DNA of 5,269 bases from SKLM01 sp050049955 (GTDB taxonomy: Bacteria > Chloroflexota > Anaerolineae > B4-G1): the NCBI GenBank assembly GCA_050049955.1, contig JASFVG010000351.1:1-5269 (forward strand), written 5' to 3'. Numbering within the stretch: position 1 is the stretch's first letter; every line of letters begins with the position of its first letter. Of the stretch, positions 1 to 5,269 are shown piece by piece. Under the pieces are notes generated by a model that worked only from the letters and a program-made list of their open reading frames with translations, ran no database searches and had not been told where the DNA came from. Both the position numbers and the translations under genes were made by a program.

Positions 1-1639
1 ACAGCATGCCGCAGCCGAATGCCACACCGGGGTGCCACAGATACCTGGCCCATCTGAGGCGTGCGGCCCGTCCCCTCACAGCGACTACAAAGCGGTCAGT
101 AGCCACACCTACCAAGACAGCCCACGCCGGAAACATCAGGTAGACGTGGTTCTTGGGTTTCCGCGTCAGAAACAGGGCAATCAGGGATGGCACCGCAAAC
201 CAGAGAAATGCGACCTTCTCCTCACGTGCTACGCGTGGCGCGCCAATGAGGACGGCCATGCTCAGCGCAGCGGGCAGGATCGCCAAGTCCAGGTTCCCCG
301 CCGTAAGCGCCGATGGAGAGACTGCCGACAGTGCCAGACCGACCAAGGTGGTCACCATGATCAGCACAGCAAGGACGGGAGGCAAAGAGCTGGACAACTC
401 CCGAATCACCAGCGCCACAAGCCCGACGCAAAGGAAGGCAATATAGTACGTTGAATTGTAGAAGGTGGCCCGCCAGAAGAAGTCGCCCAAGTTATTGTAC
501 AGGCCGGCCGTTCCCAGACGCTCGCCGGTGAGGTACTGCGCAGTCGGAATGAACCTGGGGTGGCACACGAACGGCACGTAGAAGGCACCAACGACGACCA
601 CGGCGAGCAGACCTGGCCCGAGGGCACGGCGAATCCACCGTCTGAGAGGCCAGCCTTCCCGGCAGGCGCGAGAGCAGAACAGCCAGATGAGCACGGGTGC
701 TACAACAACTGTCTCGTAGTGCGCCAGGGTGCCGACCGCGAGGAAAGCCGCAGTCAACCAAAGGAGCACGGACTTGCCACTTGAATACCAGACATAGGCG
801 CACCAGACGGCCAAGGCCATCATCAAGAAGACCACGCTCTGATACTGAACGATACGCCCGAAGGCTATTAGGTAGCCGTCGACGGCTAGCAAACCGGCCG
901 CCATCGGGGCAGCGATCTCGCGGTGGGGAAACAAGCGCTTGACCAGACAGTATACGCACAGTATGCCGCCTAGACTGGCCACGGCAAACGGTAGACGGGC
1001 AACGAGCTCATCCGTCGTCCCGCCTAGGGCATAGAAGGCGGCCGGCATTAGGATCTCCACCGGGCCCTTTCTGTGCAAGAACAGGATCTGCTCTTCGCCA
1101 CGTATGACGCCGGCGGCCATCAGCATGGCGCGGGCCTCATCGCCCTGAAATTCCGAATAGCCGAGGTTGGCAAGTCGAAAGAAGGCTGCCGACAGAACCA
1201 ACACGAGGAGAATGAATAGGCCGTAGCGCGAGGCAGGAGCCACAGTCGCGGTGCGCCCAACGTCAGACGGGGAGGCAAGACGACGCTGTCCAGCTAGCAC
1301 GGCTCCGAGCAGAAGCAGAAGCCCATCGAACGCAACAAGAACAAGCTTGACGTTCAGCGGCCCCGGGATGAAGTGGAGCCCCAGGGTGATCACCACCAGA
1401 ACCGCAAACCCCATACCCCCGGCCAGCACCACCCTCTCCACCTGGTCTATGCCCTCGTCCGCAGATAGCATGGTGCGCGTGAGGAGATACCCCGGGAGCA
1501 GGCAGGTCAGGACCAGACCGGCAACATAGACGGGCGCTCGGGATGGGCCCCATAGGATGATCACGTTGCTGAGCAAGCCAACGACCACCACGCCGACCGC
1601 ATCAAATCCTTTCAGATAATGCACTCTGGCGCAACTCAT
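1..1639 (-). CDS. GT39/PMT_2-type membrane glycosyltransferase with N-terminal DUF1616-like region (3' end beyond window)
   Basis: The frame is open for 546 codons from ATG 1639 to the left edge; I translated it line by line and found no stop, so the C-terminus lies outside. Seen: about a dozen hydrophobic segments. Residues 12-30, 36-53, 69-91 and 99-116 form an N-terminal set. A typical GT-C core follows, with a helix at about 140-155 and then a first loop containing SEFQGDEA (D167, E168) and LHRKGPVE (189-195). KPKNHVYLMFP lies at 494-504. Family knowledge: in GT39/PMT/ArnT-like enzymes the acidic first-loop residues act in catalysis, moving a sugar from a polyprenyl-phosphate carrier to a lipid, glycan or protein outside the cytoplasm. 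The acidic pair usually lies near residue 50, so about 115 residues are extra here. LLPGYLL (47-53) and DQVERVVLAGG (65-75) recall DUF1616. The start is chosen because AGGAAG lies 6 bases upstream; an in-frame ATG at 1678 is less likely because a hairpin covers its ribosome site. Donor and acceptor are unknown. Confidence 0.88.
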   Translation of the reverse strand, partial: MSCARVHYLKGFDAVGVVVVGLLSNVIILWGPSRAPVYVAGLVLTCLLPGYLLTRTMLSADEGIDQVERVVLAGGMGFAVLVVITLGLHFIPGPLNVKLVLVAFDGLLLLLGAVLAGQRRLASPSDVGRTATVAPASRYGLFILLVLVLSAAFFRLANLGYSEFQGDEARAMLMAAGVIRGEEQILFLHRKGPVEILMPAAFYALGGTTDELVARLPFAVASLGGILCVYCLVKRLFPHREIAAPMAAGLLAVDGYLIAFGRIVQYQSVVFLMMALAVWCAYVWYSSGKSVLLWLTAAFLAVGTLAHYETVVVAPVLIWLFCSRACREGWPLRRWIRRALGPGLLAVVVVGAFYVPFVCHPRFIPTAQYLTGERLGTAGLYNNLGDFFWRATFYNSTYYIAFLCVGLVALVIRELSSSLPPVLAVLIMVTTLVGLALSAVSPSALTAGNLDLAILPAALSMAVLIGAPRVAREEKVAFLWFAVPSLIALFLTRKPKNHVYLMFPAWAVLVGVATDRFVVAVRGRAARLRWARYLWHPGVAFGCGML

Positions 1640-1645
1640 TGGCGA

Positions 1646-1651
1646 CTTCCT
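1646..1651 (-). promoter_or_regulatory. Ribosome binding site of the GT39-type gene
   Basis: On the minus strand AGGAAG stands 6 bases before ATG 1639. It favours that start over the in-frame ATG at 1678 and the GTG at 1690, neither of which has a well-placed purine-rich site. An in-frame TGA upstream, at about 1696-1694, closes the frame. Confidence 0.6.
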
Positions 1652-1678
1652 GCCGGCGCTGCCCCTAAGAACAAACAT

Positions 1679-1700
1679 CGGGTGATTCACAACTCACCCG
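1679..1700 (-). promoter_or_regulatory. Leader stem-loop upstream of the GT39-type gene
   Basis: CGGGTGA and TCACCCG form a perfect 7-bp inverted repeat around an 8-base loop. On the minus strand it lies downstream of the candidate promoter and is followed by a moderately T-rich stretch (ATGTTTGTTCTT). It could be a weak terminator for the upstream genes or an attenuating leader hairpin. It also directly abuts the ATG at 1678, which argues against that codon as the start. The function is inferred; only the repeat is seen. Confidence 0.45.
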
Positions 1701-1747
1701 GGAGACAAGACGCTTAGGTTTCAGATTCACTCATCGAGTGGGCCACT

Positions 1748-1776
1748 ACTATACCTTGCCTGGAATTGGCTGGCAA
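1748..1776 (-). promoter_or_regulatory. Sigma70-like promoter for the GT39-type gene
   Basis: On the minus strand TTGCCA (1776-1771, 5 of 6 matches to the -35 consensus) is separated by exactly 17 bases from TATAGT (1753-1748, 5 of 6 matches to the -10 consensus). Transcription would begin near 1741, giving a leader of about 100 bases before ATG 1639. It is the only place in the gap where both boxes occur at good spacing, so the GT39-type gene can probably be transcribed apart from the upstream pair. Confidence 0.5.
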
Positions 1777-1777
1777 G
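1755..1777. repeat. Inverted repeat overlapping the promoter spacer and -35 box
   Basis: CTTGCC (1755-1760) and GGCAAG (1772-1777) are perfect 6-bp arms around an 11-base centre. The repeat covers nearly the whole spacer and the -35 box of the candidate promoter, a usual position for a repressor operator. It has no following T-run on the minus strand, so a terminator is less likely. Short arms mean chance cannot be excluded. Confidence 0.35.
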
Positions 1778-1817
1778 TTCGATCTGTACCGGACGGGCTT
1801 TCTCTCGCTGCCTCACG

Positions 1818-2714
1818 CTAGGGCACATCTACCTCCTCTAGCAGCAGAACGCTGTCGAGATGGGGTATGCCTGCACTGTTCGGTACAGGAAGCCTCTCTC
1901 CATTGGCGGCGTCGTAGACACCGACTCCCAACCGAAACTTGCCGGGGAACACGTCCTGCAGAGGGAGTTGGATATCTATGGACTCGTACTCCCCCGCCTC
2001 CCACCAGGTTGTGAGGTACGCCCAGTTGCGTGCCATGACGTCTTTCTGGGCCACCAGCTCGTCGCCGTCCATACCGTACAAGTGCACAAAGAACTTGTAG
2101 ACACGGTCCATCCGGCGCAGTGCCTGCCAGTGAAGGATGATACGCACCTCATCCGCTGCCTGGTTGAGATCATAGCCCACCAGATGGAGATCGGTCCCAA
2201 AGTCAGCCCCCACCCTGTGTTCCATACGCGGCACGACAAAAGACCGCCCCGGCGCATCCATCACGACCTCGCCGATCCGCGTTTCGCCACCAAACGGCTG
2301 CGCATTCTCCTGTCGGACAAGCCCAGCTACGACCTCGTGCCTCCCGCCGCTCACCCACGGTTCAACCTTGATGGTGTACGCGTCCCGCACAACTGCATTC
2401 GCCGTCCAGTTCGACGATGGCCAGGGGGACGCGATCTCGAAGCGCTCCAACTGCTCGATGCCTCCCTCCTCATTGACCAGCGCCAGTTCGAGTTCAAGAT
2501 CGGTTCCCGGCGGCGCCGTCGTGCCCCACACGACCCGGAACTCTAGGGCAGTATCCGGACCCACTTCATGCGTCGATTGGTCAATCCTGATCAGCCCTAT
2601 CCCGTCACCAAGCTCATACTGAAGGTTGAAGTCCCTGCCGACTTCGGGAACGGTGCTATAGACGACGACCTCGTCATCCTCATAGCGTGGTTGCACCACC
2701 AGCCACTCGCGCCA
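1818..2714 (-). repeat. Paralogous segment, copy 2 (C-terminal 298 codons of the 846-residue gene)
   Basis: From W549 to the stop this stretch aligns throughout with 4355-5248. Shared strings include VVWGTT, ELALV, DGIGL, LHWQALRRM, FVHLY, WWEAGE, GVYD and LEEV. A hand count over the last 120 or so residues gives about half identical. One identical 18-base run, coding WWEAGE and flanking bases, lies at 1989-2006 and again at 4523-4540. The rest has drifted at DNA level, so the duplication is not very recent. Confidence 0.85.
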
Positions 2715-4358
2715 TGCTGCCATCTGTTGCCGATTTGCGAGCCCTTTGTGTAGGATCACGTACCGAAAGCCAGCATCTCCCAGCATTGAGAGCTGGTGCG
2801 AAACGTCCGGCAGGCTCGTATCTATCGCCAGATCCACGTACATGTCGGCGATGAGGGGCACAGAGGACGCAAACTCCAGCGCCTCGGGAGGGAGACGGGA
2901 AACGTGCCCGCCCAGCAAAGGACGCTCGTGGACAGTTTGGTAGTACATATAGTTCTCTGTGAAATGGCGCTTGCCTGGCAAGCCCACAATGGCGAAATCG
3001 CCAGGCTCTTCGGCCAAAGCGTGATAGTAGGCCGGTATGTGCGCGGAGACCGTTGCTGTGGGAATACTCAAGTAGTCCAGAAGTATCAGTGCACCCAGCA
3101 GCATGGGGAAGGTTACCGGGCCCGCAACCCATCTACCCAAGCGTCGCTTTGCCAACCATTCCTCGAGAACCAGAGCGCCGTGCCCACTTAGAATGGCAGC
3201 CGGTAGAGCGAGAAGGGCATTGAAGCGCAGAGGAACACCCAGTAGACGAATGGGAGGGAACCAGGCAACCAGGTCGTACGGCATGGGAACCTGTGGGTAG
3301 GGCTTGCGATTGATATACAGCTCAGGACCAAGCGCTAGGGCAAAGGATAGGATCGCCAAACCGAACCAGAAACAGATCCGCTTCCTGCTGCGACGTTTCG
3401 ACAAGCTGAGGATTCCTAGCGCGACGACGACGTATCCTGGGAACGCTGTGTAGATGCGACGATTCTGCGAAGCGGCGAAGTTCTCGAAAAGGCGATCATG
3501 GGCGGAGCCAAGAAGATGCTGGTGCTGAGGGACAAGGTAGGAGAGCAGGTCGTGCTTGCCAATGGCCGATCGCACCAAGAATACCTCTTCTGCACCCGCG
3601 CCCACCTGATCGCGAACAAGCGGATACAGACCGGGGGCCATCAACGCCGTCGCGATCACCAGAGCCAGAGCCAGCCCGGTCACCGTCCGCCGGTTCCACG
3701 CTCCTCGCGCGGACAGAAGTGTGTATAACACGTACAAGCCCGCCATGAAGCCAGCCAGGACCAGCAATTGCCAACGCGTGTAGCCGATCAGTGCCAGCAC
3801 CAGGCCGGCAACGATGCCACTGCGAATAGGCTTCTTGCACTCAATCAGTTGCAGCAGCGCCAGCATAAGCAGCGGGAAGCCCTCGGTGGCAACCATGTTT
3901 GGGTGGTCCGTGTCGAGCATCCGGAAAGGCCAGAACGCGTAGACCGAGCCGCTCAAGAATGCGACCGCATCCGACTTGGTGAGTTGGCGTGCGAGCACAA
4001 ACATAGCCAACCCACAAAGAGGTATATGAATCAGATGCGTCAGATTGTAGGCCGCGATGCCCCCGGTCACACGTTCCAACACCAACCAGAGGGCTATGTT
4101 GAACCAGGCGAAGTTGTGGTGCACCAGGCTCACACCGGTAGGATGGAAGAGGAGGTCGGTATGGAAGACACTGCCGCCACTGCGCAGTACGCGCTTGACC
4201 CACCAGCTGTTCCAATAGTGGACCCACATGTCGTCCCCTGTTCCGACCAAGTGGGTCGTCAATAGGTTCGCCACCGGCCAGGTCATGACTATCGTGAGGA
4301 CGACGTAACCCAGGAAGACGCTGGTACAGAGAACAAGCCGTCGCCTGCCCTCCCTCAC
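1818..4358 (-). CDS. GT-C-like polytopic membrane protein with two C-terminal beta-sandwich modules
   Basis: Complete, 846 residues, GTG start, TAG stop. Seen: a short basic N-terminus (MREGRRR) precedes the first helix (about 9-30). A loop with G41-D42-D43, a tryptophan-rich WNSWW and FHPTG (71-75) follows, then many membrane segments to about residue 432, including RFNALLALPAAILSGHG (378-394). Residues 433-846 have no membrane segment. They contain VGLPG (458-462), MYYQTVHERPLLGG (471-484) and RYVILHK (532-538), then two related beta-rich modules at about 604-701 and 726-846. Family knowledge: this layout matches large, poorly characterised GT39-like proteins of Chloroflexota and Cyanobacteria, and an acidic pair in the first loop is usual for GT-C enzymes. 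Inference: an envelope glycosyltransferase or glycan-handling protein whose tail faces outward; catalytic activity is not shown. The gene overlaps the upstream paralogue by 4 bases (GTGA), so the two are probably co-transcribed and translationally coupled. Confidence 0.85.
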   Translation of the reverse strand: MREGRRRLVLCTSVFLGYVVLTIVMTWPVANLLTTHLVGTGDDMWVHYWNSWWVKRVLRSGGSVFHTDLLFHPTGVSLVHHNFAWFNIALWLVLERVTGGIAAYNLTHLIHIPLCGLAMFVLARQLTKSDAVAFLSGSVYAFWPFRMLDTDHPNMVATEGFPLLMLALLQLIECKKPIRSGIVAGLVLALIGYTRWQLLVLAGFMAGLYVLYTLLSARGAWNRRTVTGLALALVIATALMAPGLYPLVRDQVGAGAEEVFLVRSAIGKHDLLSYLVPQHQHLLGSAHDRLFENFAASQNRRIYTAFPGYVVVALGILSLSKRRSRKRICFWFGLAILSFALALGPELYINRKPYPQVPMPYDLVAWFPPIRLLGVPLRFNALLALPAAILSGHGALVLEEWLAKRRLGRWVAGPVTFPMLLGALILLDYLSIPTATVSAHIPAYYHALAEEPGDFAIVGLPGKRHFTENYMYYQTVHERPLLGGHVSRLPPEALEFASSVPLIADMYVDLAIDTSLPDVSHQLSMLGDAGFRYVILHKGLANRQQMAAWREWLVVQPRYEDDEVVVYSTVPEVGRDFNLQYELGDGIGLIRIDQSTHEVGPDTALEFRVVWGTTAPPGTDLELELALVNEEGGIEQLERFEIASPWPSSNWTANAVVRDAYTIKVEPWVSGGRHEVVAGLVRQENAQPFGGETRIGEVVMDAPGRSFVVPRMEHRVGADFGTDLHLVGYDLNQAADEVRIILHWQALRRMDRVYKFFVHLYGMDGDELVAQKDVMARNWAYLTTWWEAGEYESIDIQLPLQDVFPGKFRLGVGVYDAANGERLPVPNSAGIPHLDSVLLLEEVDVP

Positions 4359-5248
4359 GGTAACGCAACCTCCTCCAGGATCAGGGCATCCGAGAGCTCT
4401 GCTAGCCCCTCTGAGGAGATTGACAGTCGTGCACCCGTCTCCGGATCATACACGCCCACGGCGAGGCGATACCTTCCCGGCCCTACGTCGCGTACGAGGA
4501 GCTTGACCTCGTCGGAAACGACCTCCCCCGCCTCCCACCACGACGTTGGATAGGTCCAGCCGCGAGGGACCACATCCGCCTGAGCCACCACCTCGCCGCT
4601 ATCGTCATACAGGTGCACGAACTGTTTGTAGCTTGTGACCATGCGGCGCAACGCCTGCCAGTGCAGTGTGATGCTATACTCCCCGCCCTCTTGGTCTAGA
4701 TCGTACCCCAGCAATCGTACATCGCGCCCGAACGCCGCCTCCACCGTTGTCTGCATCGCCGGCGGCTCAAAGACGCGCGGATCGATCGGCGGCTTGAGCC
4801 CATCTGCTACCACGACCGCCTCGCCCACCCTCTCCCCGGTGCCCTGTTTGACTAGTGACAACGTCAGGGCATAGGAACCACTGGGCAGCCACGCGTCGAC
4901 CTCGAAAGCATACCGACCGTGGCCAAGTGCGTCCTTTGGCCACTCGCTGGTGGGCCAGTCTGCAACCGGGGCAAACCGGGCGCGCTGCTGGAGCTGGCCT
5001 AGATCGTCTACCAGTGCCAGTTCGACCTGGAAATCCTCGTCCTGGGCCTTGGTCGTGCCCCAGACGACCGCCACCTCCATCAATTGTCTGGGTGCGATCC
5101 CGTCGCTCGAGGAGATGACACTCGTCAAACCGATGCCATCGTGAAGCTCACGCGCCAGCTCATAGTCCCGTCCGGCCTCGGGTAGTGTGCGGTATACCGA
5201 GACAAATGAATCGTCGTACATCGGTTCATAGGCGAGGTAGGTGCGCCA
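4355..5248 (-). repeat. Paralogous segment, copy 1 (C-terminal part of the upstream gene)
   Basis: This is the partner of 1818-2714. Homology starts at the first tryptophan-arginine pair visible near the right edge (NWRTYL against AWREWL) and runs to the last codon (LEEVALP against LEEVDVP). Because similarity is already strong at the window edge, it very probably extends further into the unseen upstream part, meaning a whole-gene duplication. Confidence 0.85.
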
Positions 5249-5269
5249 GTTGTCCTTCTCCCACGGGAA
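4355..5269 (-). CDS. C-terminal part of a paralogue of the 846-residue membrane protein (5' end beyond window)
   Basis: 304 residues are visible, ending in TGA. The frame stays open past the internal ATG at 5221 to the edge (FPWEKDNWRTYLAYEP), and those upstream codons also match the paralogue, so 5221 is not the real start. Seen: no membrane segment; alternating hydrophobic residues typical of beta strands. There are two related modules, at about 64-156 (VVWGTT 68-73, PTSEW 106-110) and 185-304 (LHWQALRRM 202-210, FVHLY 217-221, PTSWWEAGE 241-249, GVYD 272-275). Family knowledge: similar tails close many Chloroflexota GT39-like membrane proteins. Inference: the unseen part is a polytopic GT-C-like membrane domain like that of the downstream gene, and the visible tail lies outside the cell, perhaps binding or positioning glycan. 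Compared with its paralogue it lacks about four residues between the two modules. Confidence 0.85.
   Translation of the reverse strand, partial: FPWEKDNWRTYLAYEPMYDDSFVSVYRTLPEAGRDYELARELHDGIGLTSVISSSDGIAPRQLMEVAVVWGTTKAQDEDFQVELALVDDLGQLQQRARFAPVADWPTSEWPKDALGHGRYAFEVDAWLPSGSYALTLSLVKQGTGERVGEAVVVADGLKPPIDPRVFEPPAMQTTVEAAFGRDVRLLGYDLDQEGGEYSITLHWQALRRMVTSYKQFVHLYDDSGEVVAQADVVPRGWTYPTSWWEAGEVVSDEVKLLVRDVGPGRYRLAVGVYDPETGARLSISSEGLAELSDALILEEVALP
4368..4376 (-). promoter_or_regulatory. Strong Shine-Dalgarno of the 846-residue gene, inside the upstream coding region
   Basis: GGAGGAGGT on the minus strand lies about 10 bases before the GTG at 4358. The same bases encode the glutamates and valine of the conserved LEEV end of the upstream protein. 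With the 4-base GTGA stop/start overlap this supports GTG 4358 as the start and translational coupling of the two genes. Confidence 0.7.

Larger units (their letters stand above)
1640..1817 (-). other. Intergenic region between the 846-residue gene and the GT39-type gene
   Basis: This 178-base gap is the only substantial non-coding stretch in the window. Read on the minus strand it holds, in order, most of a doubtful 33-codon ORF, a sigma70-like promoter with an inverted repeat over its spacer, and a 7-bp stem-loop. The ribosome site of the next gene follows. I see no strong intrinsic terminator with a clean T-run, so read-through from the upstream pair into the GT39-type gene remains possible. 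Confidence 0.75.

Noticed and set aside
32..454. 140-codon plus-strand ORF near the left edge
   Set aside because: It is antisense to the GT39-type frame, which continues open to the window edge with recognisable motifs (KPKNHVYLMFP). The plus-strand product looks random.
492..959. 155-codon minus-strand ORF
   Set aside because: It shares the strand with the GT39-type gene but is in another frame. Its Arg/Ser/Pro-rich product is typical of an out-of-frame shadow, while the GT39 frame runs uninterrupted through it.
1755..1777. Intrinsic terminator after the 846-residue gene
   Set aside because: The stem has only 6 bp with an 11-base loop and no T-run follows on the minus strand. An operator position over the promoter explains it at least as well.
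1860..2546. 228-codon plus-strand ORF
   Set aside because: It lies wholly antisense to the conserved tail of the 846-residue gene, and its translation is low-complexity with no recognisable motif. The minus-strand frame has clear domain structure and a paralogue.
3768..4265. 165-codon plus-strand ORF
   Set aside because: It is antisense to the membrane half of the 846-residue gene. The product is rich in Gln, Arg and His with no fold-like pattern, as expected for a shadow frame in GC-rich DNA.
5219..5221. ATG as start of the upstream paralogue
   Set aside because: The frame stays open to the right edge, and the 16 codons before it (ending YLAYEP) match the paralogue (WLVVQP). It is an internal methionine.
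1..5269. Defence system, CRISPR array, mobile element or RNA gene
   Set aside because: No short regular repeats, transposase, integrase, nuclease or helicase motifs and no tRNA-like or rRNA-like sequence were seen; the window is almost completely filled by three envelope-type genes.

Overview
The window is GC-rich and densely coded. All three recognisable genes lie on the minus strand, so they read from right to left. All three are large, multi-domain cell-envelope proteins of the glycosyltransferase-C (GT-C) kind or close to it. The long membrane cores, and the C-terminal module carrying motifs such as LHWQALRRM, FVHLY, WWEAGE and GVYD, resemble proteins I associate with Chloroflexota (Anaerolineae-like bacteria). 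That assignment rests on recalled family resemblance, not on a search. No rRNA, tRNA, CRISPR array, transposase or integrase was seen.

Layout from right to left: (1) 5269-4355 is the C-terminal 304 residues of a protein that enters from beyond the right edge. The visible part is soluble and beta-rich. (2) 4358-1818 is a complete 846-residue protein with a GTG start. It has a polytopic membrane half with a GT-C-like first loop (G41-D42-D43) and a roughly 410-residue soluble tail. The tail is homologous over its last 298 residues to the upstream gene, so the two are tandem paralogues. They overlap by 4 bases (GTGA), and the Shine-Dalgarno of the second is embedded in codons of the conserved LEEV end of the first. 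(3) 1817-1640 is a 178-base gap with a good sigma70-like promoter, two inverted repeats and a doubtful 33-codon ORF. (4) 1639-1 is an open reading frame of at least 546 codons that leaves the window at the left edge. It has no stop codon in view and encodes a GT39/PMT_2-type glycosyltransferase with an extra N-terminal four-helix region resembling DUF1616.

Working model (inference): the locus builds or decorates an envelope glycan. The GT39-type enzyme would use a polyprenyl-phosphate-linked sugar on the outer face of the membrane. The two paralogues would be membrane proteins exposing a pair of beta-sandwich modules outside the cell. The most notable features are the tandem duplication, the internal duplication of the beta-sandwich module in both paralogues, and the fused N-terminal module on the GT39 protein. 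Nothing here clearly marks a defence system, mobile element or biosynthetic cluster.
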